This document shows, in pieces, positions 33,811 through 44,448 of a stretch of 56,230 nt of DNA. Made by a program: the position numbers and the translations under genes. Positions within the stretch are counted from its first letter, which is position 1; every line of letters begins with the position of its first letter. The stretch spans positions 96,800 to 153,029 of the forward strand of contig NZ_KE387208.1 of assembly GCF_000430725.1 (NCBI RefSeq). The letters are read 5' to 3'. This DNA is from Azohydromonas australica DSM 1124. GTDB lineage: Bacteria > Pseudomonadota > Gammaproteobacteria > Burkholderiales > Burkholderiaceae_C. The notes under the pieces are model-generated. The model did not search any database. It worked only from the letters and a program-made list of their open reading frames with translations, and was not told where the DNA came from.

Positions 33811-34169
33811 ACCGCCTGATGCTGCGTGCCAAGCTGCACCGCGCCACCGTCACTGAAGCTGATCTGCACTACGAGGGCAGTTGTGCGATTGACGCGACCC
33901 TGCTCGAGGCAGCCGACATGCGTGAGTTCGAGAAGATCGAGCTCTACAACGTCAACAACGGCGAGCGCTTTTCCACGTACATCATTCCGGCTCCACCGGG
34001 CTCGGGCATCGTGTCCCTCAACGGTGCTGCTGCGCGCAAGGCGCATGTCGGTGACCTGCTCATCATCTGCACGTACGCACCCATGAGCGAAGAGGCTGCT
34101 CGTGCCTACAAGCCGCGCTTGGTGCTGCTGGGCGAGGGTAATCGCATCCAGCAGATCAAGGCGGTCTGA
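33807..34169 (+). CDS. panD: aspartate 1-decarboxylase
   Basis: 120 residues from the ATG at 33807, preceded by AGGAGA. The sequence is a clear PanD: LRAKLHRATVTEADLHYEGS, CAIDATLLEAADMREFEKIE, LYNVNNGERFSTYII and LNGAAARKAHVGDLLIICTY. The proenzyme self-cleaves between Gly24 and Ser25 (YEGS) to form the pyruvoyl cofactor; K9 and the YNVNNGERF segment are present. It makes beta-alanine from aspartate for pantothenate and CoA. The gene sits between pntAA and pntAB, overlapping the pntAA stop by 4 nt, so it is translationally coupled inside a transhydrogenase operon. Its third-position GC is visibly lower than that of pntAB and pntB, which hints at separate origin. Confidence 0.95.
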   Translation: MNRLMLRAKLHRATVTEADLHYEGSCAIDATLLEAADMREFEKIELYNVNNGERFSTYIIPAPPGSGIVSLNGAAARKAHVGDLLIICTYAPMSEEAARAYKPRLVLLGEGNRIQQIKAV

Positions 34170-34203
34170 GTACGCGCCTCTTCCTACCGCCAAAGGAGCT
34201 GCC

Positions 34204-34548
34204 ATGGATGCCGTTACACCGACCGTCGTCAACCTGATCGTCTTCGTGCTGGCGATCTACGTGGGCTACCACGTGGTGTGGACGGTGACGCCCGCGCTGC
34301 ACACGCCGCTGATGGCCGTGACCAACGCCATCTCCGCCATCGTCATCGTGGGCGCGATGCTGGCCGCGGCGCTGACCGAGACGGGCCTGGGCAAGACCAT
34401 GGGCGTGCTGGCCGTAGCGCTGGCGGCGGTGAATGTCTTCGGCGGCTTCCTGGTGACGCGGCGCATGCTGGAGATGTTCCGCAAGAAGGAGAAGAAGGCC
34501 CCGGCCGCCGAAGGCGCCAAGCAACTGCCCCAGGAGGCCGCACGATGA
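34204..34548 (+). CDS. pntAB: NAD(P) transhydrogenase subunit alpha part 2 (membrane)
   Basis: 114 residues from the ATG at 34204 with AAGGAG upstream. Four hydrophobic segments are visible (VVNLIVFVLAIYVGYHVVW, TPLMAVTNAISAIVIVGAML, and the pair around VLAVALAAVNVFGGFLV), followed by a charged tail (RKKEKKAPAAEG). This is the small membrane part of the alpha subunit in three-subunit transhydrogenases. It forms part of the proton channel with PntB. It overlaps pntB by 4 nt (ATGA) and is separated from pntAA by panD. Confidence 0.93.
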   Translation: MDAVTPTVVNLIVFVLAIYVGYHVVWTVTPALHTPLMAVTNAISAIVIVGAMLAAALTETGLGKTMGVLAVALAAVNVFGGFLVTRRMLEMFRKKEKKAPAAEGAKQLPQEAAR

Positions 34549-35981
34549 GCATGAACCTCGTGACGCTGCTGTACCTGGTGGCCAGCGTCTGTTTCATCCA
34601 GGCCCTCAAGGGCCTCTCCCACCCCACCACGTCCATCCGCGGCAACGTCTTCGGCATGACGGGCATGGGCATCGCGGTGGTGACCACCGCGGCGCTGATC
34701 CTGAAGCTGGCCGAAGACCTCGGCACCGCCGGCGCTTCCTCTCTGGTGTGGGTGCTCGTTGGCCTGCTGGCAGGTGGCAGTGTGGGCACCTTCATGGCCC
34801 AGCGGGTGCAGATGACGAAGATGCCCGAGCTGGTGGCCTTCATGCACTCGATGATCGGCATGGCGGCGGTGTTCATCGCCGTCGCGGCGGTGGCCGAGCC
34901 CTGGGCCTTCGGCATCACGACCAGGGGCGGCGAGATCCCCATCGGCAACCGGCTGGAGCTTTTCCTGGGGGCCGCGATCGGCGCCATCACCTTCTCCGGG
35001 TCGGTGATCGCCTTCGGCAAGCTCTCGGGCAAGTACAAGTTCCGGCTGTTCAAGGGCGCGCCGGTGGTGTTCCCGGGGCAGCACATGCTCAACCTGGTGC
35101 TGGGCCTCTCGACCATCGCGCTGGGGCTGGTGTTCATGTTCACCGAGAGCTGGACGGCCTTCTTCGTGATGCTGGCGCTGTCCTTCATGCTGGGCGTGCT
35201 GATCATCATCCCCATCGGCGGCGCCGACATGCCGGTGGTGGTGTCGATGCTCAACAGCTACTCGGGCTGGGCCGCCGCGGGCATCGGCTTCAGCCTCAAC
35301 AACTCGATGCTGATCATTGCCGGCTCGCTGGTGGGCTCCTCGGGCGCGATCCTGAGCTACATCATGTGCAAGGCCATGAACCGCTCGTTCTTCAACGTGA
35401 TCCTGGGTGGCTTCGGCGGCGACACGGCCGCCGCGGCCCAGGGCGAACAGGAGCAGCGCAGCGTCAAGAGCGGCAGCGCCGACGACGCGGCCTTCATCCT
35501 GGGCAACGCGGAAACCGTGGTGATCGTCCCGGGCTACGGCCTGGCCGTGGCGCGCGCGCAGCACGCGGTCAAGGAGCTGGCCGAAAAACTCACGCACAAG
35601 GGCATCACGGTGAAGTACGCCATCCACCCGGTGGCCGGGCGCATGCCGGGGCACATGAACGTGCTGCTCGCGGAAGCCGAGGTGCCTTACGACCAGGTCT
35701 TCGAGATGGAGGACATCAACGGCGAGTTCGGCCAGGCCGACGTGGCCATCATCCTCGGGGCCAACGACGTGGTGAACCCGGCCGCGCTGCAAAAGGGCAG
35801 CCCCATCTACGGCATGCCGATCCTGGAGGCCTACAAGGCCAAGACCGTGATCGTGAACAAGCGCTCGATGGCCGCCGGCTACGCCGGCCTGGACAACGAG
35901 CTGTTCTACATGGACAAGACCATGATGGTCTTCGGGGACGCCAAGAAGGTCGTGGAGGACATGGTCAAGGCCGTGGAGTGA
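34545..35981 (+). CDS. pntB: NAD(P) transhydrogenase subunit beta
   Basis: 478 residues, the normal PntB length. About nine membrane segments fill residues 1-280. The NADP(H)-binding domain III follows, with VVIVPGYGLAVARAQHAVKE, HPVAGRMPGHMNVLLAEAEV, and GANDVVNPAA. Domain III exchanges hydride with domain I (PntAA) while the membrane part moves protons. The ATG at 34545 overlaps the pntAB stop. Product NADPH could feed oxygenases or reductive biosynthesis linked to the surrounding catabolic genes. Confidence 0.95.
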   Translation: MSMNLVTLLYLVASVCFIQALKGLSHPTTSIRGNVFGMTGMGIAVVTTAALILKLAEDLGTAGASSLVWVLVGLLAGGSVGTFMAQRVQMTKMPELVAFMHSMIGMAAVFIAVAAVAEPWAFGITTRGGEIPIGNRLELFLGAAIGAITFSGSVIAFGKLSGKYKFRLFKGAPVVFPGQHMLNLVLGLSTIALGLVFMFTESWTAFFVMLALSFMLGVLIIIPIGGADMPVVVSMLNSYSGWAAAGIGFSLNNSMLIIAGSLVGSSGAILSYIMCKAMNRSFFNVILGGFGGDTAAAAQGEQEQRSVKSGSADDAAFILGNAETVVIVPGYGLAVARAQHAVKELAEKLTHKGITVKYAIHPVAGRMPGHMNVLLAEAEVPYDQVFEMEDINGEFGQADVAIILGANDVVNPAALQKGSPIYGMPILEAYKAKTVIVNKRSMAAGYAGLDNELFYMDKTMMVFGDAKKVVEDMVKAVE

Positions 35982-36138
35982 CCGGCAAGCAGTGCCGCTA
36001 CAGCAGACGCAAATCCTCGTCCCCAGACGTACACCGGGCATCCCGGCACTTACCGCTTGACGGCGTCGACGCCGATTCGCCCGCAAGCCGCAGGCAACCC
36101 AAGCAGTTCACATCAGCCACTTCAGCACAGGGAATTTC

Positions 36139-37323
<1,185 letters not shown>

Positions 37324-37761
37324 CATGCAGCAGCAGCCGTCTCTATTTGCCCAGGGGGCGGCCCTTGAACTGCAATGAAGCAGCCACGCGTCCATGAATA
37401 GAGGCACGTTGCGCTTTTGCATCAATGCGCCGCCGACCTCCTTGTGGTCATGTTCCACACGCTGCACGCCGGAGTTGTAGAGCAGTTCACGAGGGTGGTC
37501 GGTAACCCGCCGGTACCGCATGGCAAGAGAAGATTCAATCATGCGCATGACAGACATGTGCTGGCACAACTGGCACACCACACCAGAAAATCCCTGGCAG
37601 ATACCATGATTTCTTTGACCACAGCAGCTGATGAAGCCACCCGCCTGGCGGGAAACGGCCAAACGCGTGAGAAGGCGTCCGGGCCCAGCCATACTGACGA
37701 GGCCGTCGCAAAGTGCATCGGGCATCCAGGGCGCCAGGTGCCCTTCGATGAAGGCATCCCG
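37324..37761. other. 438-bp gap, no gene supported
   Basis: Lies between the thiolase stop and the chosen folE start. Open frames run through it on both strands, but none has a recognised product. An in-frame ATG at 37606 would add 52 residues to FolE that do not resemble the family. Base composition is less GC-rich than the flanking genes. Nothing else was identified. Confidence 0.5.
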
Positions 37762-38430
37762 ATGTCGGTCAGGATCCGAGAACGGATCCGGGCCGCGGGT
37801 AAGCGTTATCACGCCAATGACAACATTGCGGCGTTCATCGAACCTGGCGAGCTCGAGCAGTTGCTCGACGAAGTTCAGGAAAAGATGAGTGGTGTGCTTG
37901 AAAGCCTCGTCATCGATACCGAGAGCGATCACAACACCAGGGAGACGGCACGGCGGGTCGCCAAGATGTACGTGCACGAGATTTTCCGGGGCCGCTATGC
38001 CGCGCAACCGCCGGTCACCGAGTTCCCGAACGCGGAGGGGCTCAATGAATTGATGATCGTCGGGCCCATCACAGTGCGCAGCGCGTGCTCGCATCACCTG
38101 TGCCCGATCATCGGCAAGCTGTGGATCGGGCTGATGCCGAACCAGGACTCGAACCTGATTGGCCTGTCCAAGTATGTTCGACTTGCCGACTGGATCATGA
38201 GCCGGCCCCAGATCCAGGAGGAGGCCGTTACTCAGGTGGCCAACCTGCTACAGGAGAAGACCCGTCCAGACGGGCTGGCCGTCGTCATGGAGGCGGATCA
38301 TTTCTGCATGCACTGGCGTGGCGTGAAGGATATGGACTCCACCATGACCAACAGCGTCATGCGCGGCGCCTTTCTGACCGATCCGACATTGCGGCGTGAA
38401 TTTCTGTCCCTGCTTGAAAAAAGACGTTGA
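37762..38430 (+). CDS. folE: GTP cyclohydrolase I
   Basis: 222 residues from the ATG at 37762, chosen because MSVRIRERIRAAGKRYHAND matches the N terminus of this FolE group and GAAGG precedes it. Core motifs are present: DHNTRETARRVAKMYVHEIF, the zinc ligands in SACSHHLCPIIGKLWIG, VRLADWIMSRPQIQEEAV, and the third ligand region ADHFCMHWRGVKD. It converts GTP to dihydroneopterin triphosphate, the first step to folate or tetrahydrobiopterin. As a probable extra copy in a catabolic region it could support a pterin-dependent aromatic hydroxylase, but none is encoded nearby. The 1.7 kb that follows has almost no genes. Confidence 0.93.
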   Translation: MSVRIRERIRAAGKRYHANDNIAAFIEPGELEQLLDEVQEKMSGVLESLVIDTESDHNTRETARRVAKMYVHEIFRGRYAAQPPVTEFPNAEGLNELMIVGPITVRSACSHHLCPIIGKLWIGLMPNQDSNLIGLSKYVRLADWIMSRPQIQEEAVTQVANLLQEKTRPDGLAVVMEADHFCMHWRGVKDMDSTMTNSVMRGAFLTDPTLRREFLSLLEKRR

Positions 38431-38546
38431 CCAAACAACCGATATGACCAGTTGGTGGCTCAAACCCCGAAAATGAGAGGGACTGTATCTCGCGCTGCAG
38501 GCGGTGCCTACCATAGAGCTGCGACCCAGGAACTCGGTAGCCGCTT

Positions 38547-38765
38547 CTAACGCGCTTCCCGGCCCATGACGTCAGCCGCGTGACCGTCCGTTGCCCAATC
38601 GATGCGCGACTGCAGCAGGAAGTCTGACAGCCGCTCCAGCAGCGAGCGACGCAGCGGCACCGCCGCTCGGTATCCTGCTGGGCGAGAGACCTCGAGCCAG
38701 GACAACTTGCTGCGCCGGCCAAAACTCTGAGACGGCAGGGACGGGGGCAGGGCGATCGAAGACAT
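38547..38765 (-). CDS. hypothetical small protein (72 residues)
   Basis: Reads MSSIALPPSLPSQSFGRRSK and continues through LLERLSDFLLQSRIDWATDG to a TAG. The ATG at 38765 has GGAAGAA upstream. About three quarters of codons end in G or C, as in real genes here. A good promoter with an overlapping palindrome lies 46-84 bp upstream (38811-38849). There is no signal peptide or membrane helix. The C-terminal half could form an amphipathic helix. No family is recognised. A GTG at 38783 is an alternative start. The case rests on promoter, ribosome-binding site and codon use, so it remains tentative. Confidence 0.4.
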   Translation of the reverse strand: MSSIALPPSLPSQSFGRRSKLSWLEVSRPAGYRAAVPLRRSLLERLSDFLLQSRIDWATDGHAADVMGREAR

Positions 38766-38810
38766 GAGGTTCTTCCGACACACGACGTCCTGTACGGCAT
38801 CGCGTCATTA

Positions 38811-38849
38811 GTGGAAACCCATGATAGGGTTTCCACCTATCGAATGCAA
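38811..38849 (-). promoter_or_regulatory. promoter with 10-bp palindrome upstream of the small gene
   Basis: On the minus strand, -35 TTGCAT (38844-38849), a 17-nt spacer and -10 TATCAT (38821-38826). A perfect palindrome with arms GTGGAAACCC and GGGTTTCCAC (38811-38836, 6-nt centre) overlaps the -10. That is the usual place for a repressor site. Confidence 0.6.
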
Positions 38850-40156
38850 TGCCGTCCTGCCCGTGTTGTCGGACCGGTGCCTGAGGGCAGCGACTTCATC
38901 CCGTGGGCGCAATTACTTTTGCCTACACCTGACGGATGTCGCCACAAAACAAGTCCATGTTTCAGAAGGCGGGCGAACCCGATCCGAGACGCATGCGGCG
39001 TGGGCTGCAACGCTGCCAGGGAAGCGTTGACCGATGTCCTGAGGATGTAGGGACCGTTGCGGGCGGGCAGTGCATTCGGGGAGTGCGCAAGCAGCCGACT
39101 GCTCATCGCGTACGCCGGTCCCCCGCTCAGGCTTGTGCACGCTCCGCGATAGATGTAGGCCTACAGATAGCCCCACCCATTCGAAGACATGCAAGGAAAG
39201 GCTGGGCGTCGAGCAAAGCGGTCTAAACGCCTTGCCGGACCATGGGTGATGTCCTGGCGCCGAGCCAGGGCAAGCTGTGCACGACCCGCCATGGCTTAGG
39301 CCGCACGACGACTCGGTTGCGCGCTGGCATTGGCCCCGTGGCATAGGGTTTTTGCGTCCTCTTTCTCCTGGCGCGAGAGGACGATTGTGCGTTGACACCG
39401 ACCGTGTGCGGTGTAGTTCCCGGTCTGCCCGGGCATCCCGGACACCGAGCACAACGACCGATGTGCGACCGCTGCAAGTCCGGCATAGCGACATCGCTGA
39501 CGTGTGTCGCACGAGCAGCCGTCCGGAGTTGGAGTCACACCCCACAGCGGCCGGCTGCTTTCAGCTTGCAACTCGACAGGCATGGCGTCTGGTTGCTGCC
39601 GAGGCGCGCTTGCTGCCTACGACACCCACGCTTTCTCTGGCCGTCACTCGCGGATGCACCGATGTGGCAGCGATGCAGAACGGCGTGGAACGAGTTGATG
39701 TGAGCCGGCAGCCAACCATGAGCAAAACCAATGTGACGCCACAGGAATCTACTGATGACTATGGCTGTTGAATTGAACACAATCGACGTAAATGTCACGA
39801 AACGCCGGTGCGCCAGTTGACATGCGGAAGGGCCTGCCGAAATCGACTCCGGCAGGCGACATGACTCACAGCCTCCATGGAGCAGCGACATGGCCTCTCG
39901 GCGCCAGTGCCTTCAATTGGCATACAGGTACTGCGGCAGACGCCGCTGTGACTTCATCGAATCGATGCTGTCGAGAGTCGACATGCATGGAGCCGCGCAC
40001 ATGCGCAGGCTGGCACTGCGTTGAATTCCCTGCCTGTCGTGCCGTGTCTGATTGCCATGCCAGGCGCCGCTGTGCAGGCCAGTGGATCTACTGCGGACGC
40101 GGCCGAACCAGGTCCTCTCTGATGCCCCAGGCATCGACAACGATCGACAAAAATTG
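38850..40156. other. 1.3-kb non-coding region with a duplicated control segment
   Basis: No reading frame on either strand has a recognised product or convincing ribosome-binding site. The only identified element is repeat copy B (39716-39960). To its left, where copy A would continue into lysR, the sequence after the matching ATG is unrelated or too decayed to recognise. The stretch looks like a scar of rearrangement or gene loss. Confidence 0.5.
39716..39960 (+). repeat. control-region repeat, copy B (upstream of the 2-oxoacid oxidoreductase)
   Basis: Gap-free match over 90 bp to 27923-28012, plus a second block at 39877 matching 28082. It lies about 200-440 bp before the start of the gene at 40157. 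In copy A the same element lies between lysR and etfB. Sharing of the AATTGAACACAAT core suggests a common regulator site. Confidence 0.8.
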
Positions 40157-43100
40157 ATGGACAAGCCCGAGCTCCTAGCCCCTGTCACGCTCGAAGACAA
40201 GTACACCCTGCCCAGGGGCCGCGTCTACATGACCGGCACCCAGGCCCTGGTGCGGCTGCTGATGGCGCAAAAGGCCCGCGATGCCGCAGCCGGCCTGACC
40301 ACCGCTGGCTTCGTCTCGGGCTATCGTGGCTCACCGCTGGGTGCGGTGGACCAGGAGCTGTGGAAGGCCAAGAAACACCTTGCCCAGCACGACATCAAGT
40401 TCGTTCCCGGCCTCAACGAGGAACTGGCTGCCACTGCCGTGTGGGGCACGCAGATGGTCAACCTCGACCCCAACGCCAAGGTCGATGGCGTGTTCTCGCT
40501 GTGGTACGGCAAGGGCCCCGGGGTGGACCGCAGCGGCGACGTCTTCAAGCACGGCAACATCGCCGGCTGCTCCCAACACGGCGGCGTGCTGCTCGTTGCG
40601 GGTGACGACCATTCCTGCAAGTCGTCGAGCCTGCCGCACCAGAGCGAGCACGCCTTCATCGCCGCCATGATCCCTGTGCTCAACCCCTCGGGCGTGCGCG
40701 AGTTCATCGAGTTCGGCCTGCACGGCTGGGCCATGTCGCGCTACTCGGGCTGCTGGGTGGGCTTCAAGTCCATCAGCGACACCATCGAGTCGTCCTCCTC
40801 CTTTGAGATCGATCCGATGGCCGTGGAGATCAAGGTGCCCGACACCTACCCGATCCCCAGCGACGGCTTCCACATCCGCTGGCCCGATCCGCCGCTGGAG
40901 CAGGAGAACCGGCTGCAGCGCGAGCGCCTCTATGCGCTGCTGGAGTACGTGCGCCTGAACCGGCTTAACCGCCAGGACTGGGCGGCGCCCAACGCGAAGC
41001 TGGGCATCGTCACCACCGGCAAGAGCTACCTCGACGTGCGCGAGGCGCTGGCCATGATGGGCATCGACGAAGGCAGCGCGCAGCGGCTTGGCATCCGGCT
41101 GCTCAAGATCGGCGTGTCCTGGCCGCTGGAGCCCGAGTGCATCCGCGAGTTCGCCGAAGGGCTGGACGAGATCCTGGTGGTCGAGGAGAAGCGCCAAATC
41201 ATCGAGTACCAGCTCAAGGAGCAGCTCTACAACGCCCCGATCGCCTCGCGTCCCCGCGTGGTCGGCAAGTACGACGAGACGGGCGAATGGGTCAAGGTGC
41301 CGCACGACGGCATCCTGCTGTCGCCCAACGGCGAACTCACGCCGGCGGCAATCGCCAACGTGATCGCCGCGCGCATCGCCAAGGTATTCGGCAGCGACTC
41401 GCTGCCCGGGAAGGCGCGTGGCTACCTGGTTCCCTGTCTGGCTGCGGACGGATTTACCCGCCAGGAGCCAGGGTCGCAGCAGCGTCTGCCGTACTTCTGC
41501 TCGGGCTGTCCGCACAACACCAGTACCAAGGTGCCGGAAGGTTCGCGCGCCGTGGCCGGCATCGGCTGCCACTACATGGCGCAATGGATGGACCGCCGCA
41601 CCGAGACCTTCACGCAGATGGGCGGCGAGGGCGTGAGCTGGATCGGCCAGGCGCCGTTCACCTCTACGCCCCACATCTTCGCCAACCTGGGTGATGGCAC
41701 CTACATGCACTCGGGGTCGCTCGCGATCCGCGCGGCCAAGGCCGCGGGCGTGAACATCACCTACAAGATCCTGGTCAACGACGCGGTGGCCATGACCGGC
41801 GGCCAGCCCGTGGAGGGCTCGCCCACCGTGCCGCAGATCCTGCAGCAGCTCGCCGCCGAGGGCGTGGAGCACCTGCACCTCGTCTCTGACGAGCCCGAGC
41901 TCTACCAGCGCATGGGCGGACTGCCCGCGGGCGTGGCCGTCAGCCACCGCGACGCCATGGACGAGCTGCAGCGAGACTTGCGCGAGAAGCAGGGCGTCTC
42001 CGTGATCGTCTACGCCCAGACCTGCGCGGCCGAGAAGCGGCGCCGGCGCAAGAAGAAGCAGCTCGTCGATCCGCCCAAGCGTGTCGTGATCAACGAGGAG
42101 GTGTGCGAGGGCTGCGGCGACTGCGGCGTGCAGTCCAACTGCGTCTCCATCCTGCCGCTGGAAACCCCGCTGGGCCGCAAGCGTCAGATCGACCAGAGCT
42201 CTTGCAACAAGGACTACTCTTGCGTGAAGGGCTTCTGCCCGAGCTTCGTTACGGTCGAGGGCGGCGCGCTGCGCAAGCCTGCCAAGTCCAAGGCAACGCC
42301 GCCGGAGAACCTGCCGGCACCCGTGCTGCCCGCGCTCGAAGCGCCGTGCAACGTGGTGGTGACGGGCGTGGGCGGGACGGGCGTGGTGACCATCGGCGCG
42401 CTCATGGGCATGGCCGCGCACCTGGAAGGCAAGGGCGTGCTGGTGCTGGACATGGCAGGCCTGGCACAAAAAGGGGGTGCCGTGATGTCCCATGTGCGTC
42501 TGGCCGCCACGCCTGCCGGGCTGCATGCCGCGCGGGTCGCCGCGAAGCAGGCCGACGTGGTGCTGGGCTGCGACCTGATGGTGGGCGCAGGCAAGGATGC
42601 GATCAGCACCATGGATGCCACGCGCACGCGTGCCGTGATGAATACCGACGTGGCGCCCACCGGTGCCTTCACGCAGGATCCAGACTGGCAAACCTCGCCC
42701 GACGCGATGCTGCAGCGCGTGCGTGATGCAGCACAGTCGGTCGAAGCCCTCAACGCCACGGCGATGGCCACCGCGCTGATGGGCGACGCCGTGGCGACCA
42801 ACGTGTTCGTTCTGGGCTATGCCTGGCAGAAGGGCTGGATTCCGCTGCAGGAGGCGTCCCTCATGCGTGCCATCGAGCTCAACGGCGCTGCGGTGCCGAT
42901 GAACAAGGCAGCGTTCGCTTGGGGCAGGCAGGCTGCACTGGATTTGGGACTCGTGCAGCAGGCCGCCGGGCTGGACAGGCCCACCGCGGTGGTGACGATG
43001 CCCACGCGCACCCCCGGGCTGGAAGCACTGATCGAGGACCGCACGAGGCGCCTTGTCGCCTACCAGAGCGCAGCCTATGCCAGGCGCTATGAGAGCTTCG

Positions 43101-43693
43101 TGCGCCAGATCGCGGCGGCCGAGAAACAGCGCACCGGCACGGACCGCCTGGCGCGCGAGGTGGCGGTGAGCCTGTACAAGCTCATGGCGTACAAGGACGA
43201 GTACGAGGTAGCGCGGCTGTACGTTGAGACCGGGTTCTTCGATCGTGTCGCTTCCCAGTTCGAGGGTAATTACAAGCTGCGCTTTCACCTGGCACCGCCG
43301 CTGTTCTCCAAGCGGGATGCACAGGGCCACCTGATCAAGCAAGCCTATGGGCCGTGGATCGCCACCGCCTACAAGGTCCTTGCCAAGGCCAGGCGCCTGC
43401 GTGGCACGCCGCTGGACGTTTTCGGCTACACCGCCGAGCGCCGTGGCGAGCGCTCAGCCATCGGCAAGTTCGAGCTGCTGATGTGCCAGGTCGTCGGCAT
43501 GCTCACGAAGGAACGCTTGCCTACGGCGCTGGCATTGGCTCGTCTGCCCCAAGGGGTTCGCGGCTATGGCCATGTGAAGGAGCACAACGCCGAGGCAGCC
43601 CACGCACAGCAGCGCAAGCTGCTGGCCGAGTTCTACGCCACTGTTCCGGCGCCCACATCGACCCCTGCGCAGGCAGCGCGCGCGGCTGCCTGA
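40157..43693 (+). CDS. indolepyruvate-type 2-oxoacid:ferredoxin oxidoreductase, single chain
   Basis: 1,178 residues, a fusion of the IorA- and IorB-like parts as in many betaproteobacteria. The N-terminal part resembles the pyrimidine-binding half (TTAGFVSGYRGSPLGAVDQE). The thiamine diphosphate site is near GDGTYMHSGSLAIRAA. A cysteine-rich iron-sulfur segment follows (CEGCGDCGVQSNC, then SCNKDYSCVKGFCPSF). The gamma-like domain starts at NVVVTGVGGTGVVTIGALMG. Known members oxidatively decarboxylate arylpyruvates or other 2-oxoacids to acyl-CoA with ferredoxin reduction. The product would enter the acyl-CoA pathway encoded around it. The ATG at 40157 lacks a strong Shine-Dalgarno site. The gene is followed by carbonic anhydrase after 33 bp, which fits CO2 release. 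Confidence 0.9.
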   Translation: MDKPELLAPVTLEDKYTLPRGRVYMTGTQALVRLLMAQKARDAAAGLTTAGFVSGYRGSPLGAVDQELWKAKKHLAQHDIKFVPGLNEELAATAVWGTQMVNLDPNAKVDGVFSLWYGKGPGVDRSGDVFKHGNIAGCSQHGGVLLVAGDDHSCKSSSLPHQSEHAFIAAMIPVLNPSGVREFIEFGLHGWAMSRYSGCWVGFKSISDTIESSSSFEIDPMAVEIKVPDTYPIPSDGFHIRWPDPPLEQENRLQRERLYALLEYVRLNRLNRQDWAAPNAKLGIVTTGKSYLDVREALAMMGIDEGSAQRLGIRLLKIGVSWPLEPECIREFAEGLDEILVVEEKRQIIEYQLKEQLYNAPIASRPRVVGKYDETGEWVKVPHDGILLSPNGELTPAAIANVIAARIAKVFGSDSLPGKARGYLVPCLAADGFTRQEPGSQQRLPYFCSGCPHNTSTKVPEGSRAVAGIGCHYMAQWMDRRTETFTQMGGEGVSWIGQAPFTSTPHIFANLGDGTYMHSGSLAIRAAKAAGVNITYKILVNDAVAMTGGQPVEGSPTVPQILQQLAAEGVEHLHLVSDEPELYQRMGGLPAGVAVSHRDAMDELQRDLREKQGVSVIVYAQTCAAEKRRRRKKKQLVDPPKRVVINEEVCEGCGDCGVQSNCVSILPLETPLGRKRQIDQSSCNKDYSCVKGFCPSFVTVEGGALRKPAKSKATPPENLPAPVLPALEAPCNVVVTGVGGTGVVTIGALMGMAAHLEGKGVLVLDMAGLAQKGGAVMSHVRLAATPAGLHAARVAAKQADVVLGCDLMVGAGKDAISTMDATRTRAVMNTDVAPTGAFTQDPDWQTSPDAMLQRVRDAAQSVEALNATAMATALMGDAVATNVFVLGYAWQKGWIPLQEASLMRAIELNGAAVPMNKAAFAWGRQAALDLGLVQQAAGLDRPTAVVTMPTRTPGLEALIEDRTRRLVAYQSAAYARRYESFVRQIAAAEKQRTGTDRLAREVAVSLYKLMAYKDEYEVARLYVETGFFDRVASQFEGNYKLRFHLAPPLFSKRDAQGHLIKQAYGPWIATAYKVLAKARRLRGTPLDVFGYTAERRGERSAIGKFELLMCQVVGMLTKERLPTALALARLPQGVRGYGHVKEHNAEAAHAQQRKLLAEFYATVPAPTSTPAQAARAAA

Positions 43694-43726
43694 CCGCCAT
43701 GCGCATGACTTTTACAAGGATTTCCC

Positions 43727-44425
43727 ATGACGCATCTTTCCACCCTTGGCCCAGGCGTCACGCAACCGTGTGAGGCACCGATGTGCAGCCTCGACGCCAT
43801 CTTTGCCAACAACCGGGCCTGGGCGCGCCAGTGCGTGCAGGCCGACCCGGACTTCTTCACGCGGCTGGCTCGCCAGCAAACACCACGCTACCTGTGGATC
43901 GGCTGTTCTGACAGCCGGGTACCGGCCAACGAAATCGTGGGTCTTGCACCCGGCGAGGTTTTCGTGCATCGCAACATTGCCAACGTGGTGGTGCATTCGG
44001 ACCTGAACTGCCTATCGGTACTGCAGTACGCGGTGGAAACCCTCAAGGTCGAACACGTCATGGTGGTAGGCCATTACGGTTGCGGTGGCGTGCAGGCTGT
44101 GGCCGAGAAGCGCTCCGCGGGCTTGGCCGACAACTGGCTGCGCCATATCGAGGACGTCGCCTTCAAGCACGAGTTGCGCCTGGGAGCGGCGTTGGATGAC
44201 GAAACACGCAGCAAGCGCTTGGTCGAGCTCAACGTCATCGAGCAAGTGGCCAACGTGTGCCGCACCACCATCTTGCGCCGGGCTTGGTACCGCGGTCAGC
44301 GCATTGAGGTCCACGGCCTCGTCTATGGCTTGGCCGACGGGCTGCTGCGTCGCGTGGGTGTCAGCGTTGGCAGTGGACAAGCATGGGACGAGTGCTATCA
44401 CGCATCACTGCAGAGCCTGGGCTGA
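43727..44425 (+). CDS. beta-class carbonic anhydrase
   Basis: 232 residues with AAGGA before the ATG; an internal ATG at codon 19 is an alternative. Zinc ligands are C60 in CSDSR, H116 and C119 in GHYGCGG, and the D62-R64 dyad of CSDSR is intact. The segment FVHRNIANVVVHSDLNCLSV is typical of Can/CynT enzymes. It interconverts CO2 and bicarbonate in the cytoplasm. Placement directly after a decarboxylating 2-oxoacid oxidoreductase suggests it handles the CO2 released, or provides bicarbonate to a carboxylase. This link is inferred from the 33-bp spacing. Confidence 0.95.
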   Translation: MTHLSTLGPGVTQPCEAPMCSLDAIFANNRAWARQCVQADPDFFTRLARQQTPRYLWIGCSDSRVPANEIVGLAPGEVFVHRNIANVVVHSDLNCLSVLQYAVETLKVEHVMVVGHYGCGGVQAVAEKRSAGLADNWLRHIEDVAFKHELRLGAALDDETRSKRLVELNVIEQVANVCRTTILRRAWYRGQRIEVHGLVYGLADGLLRRVGVSVGSGQAWDECYHASLQSLG

Positions 44426-44448
44426 AAGGGGCAAGGCACCAGGCCGCT

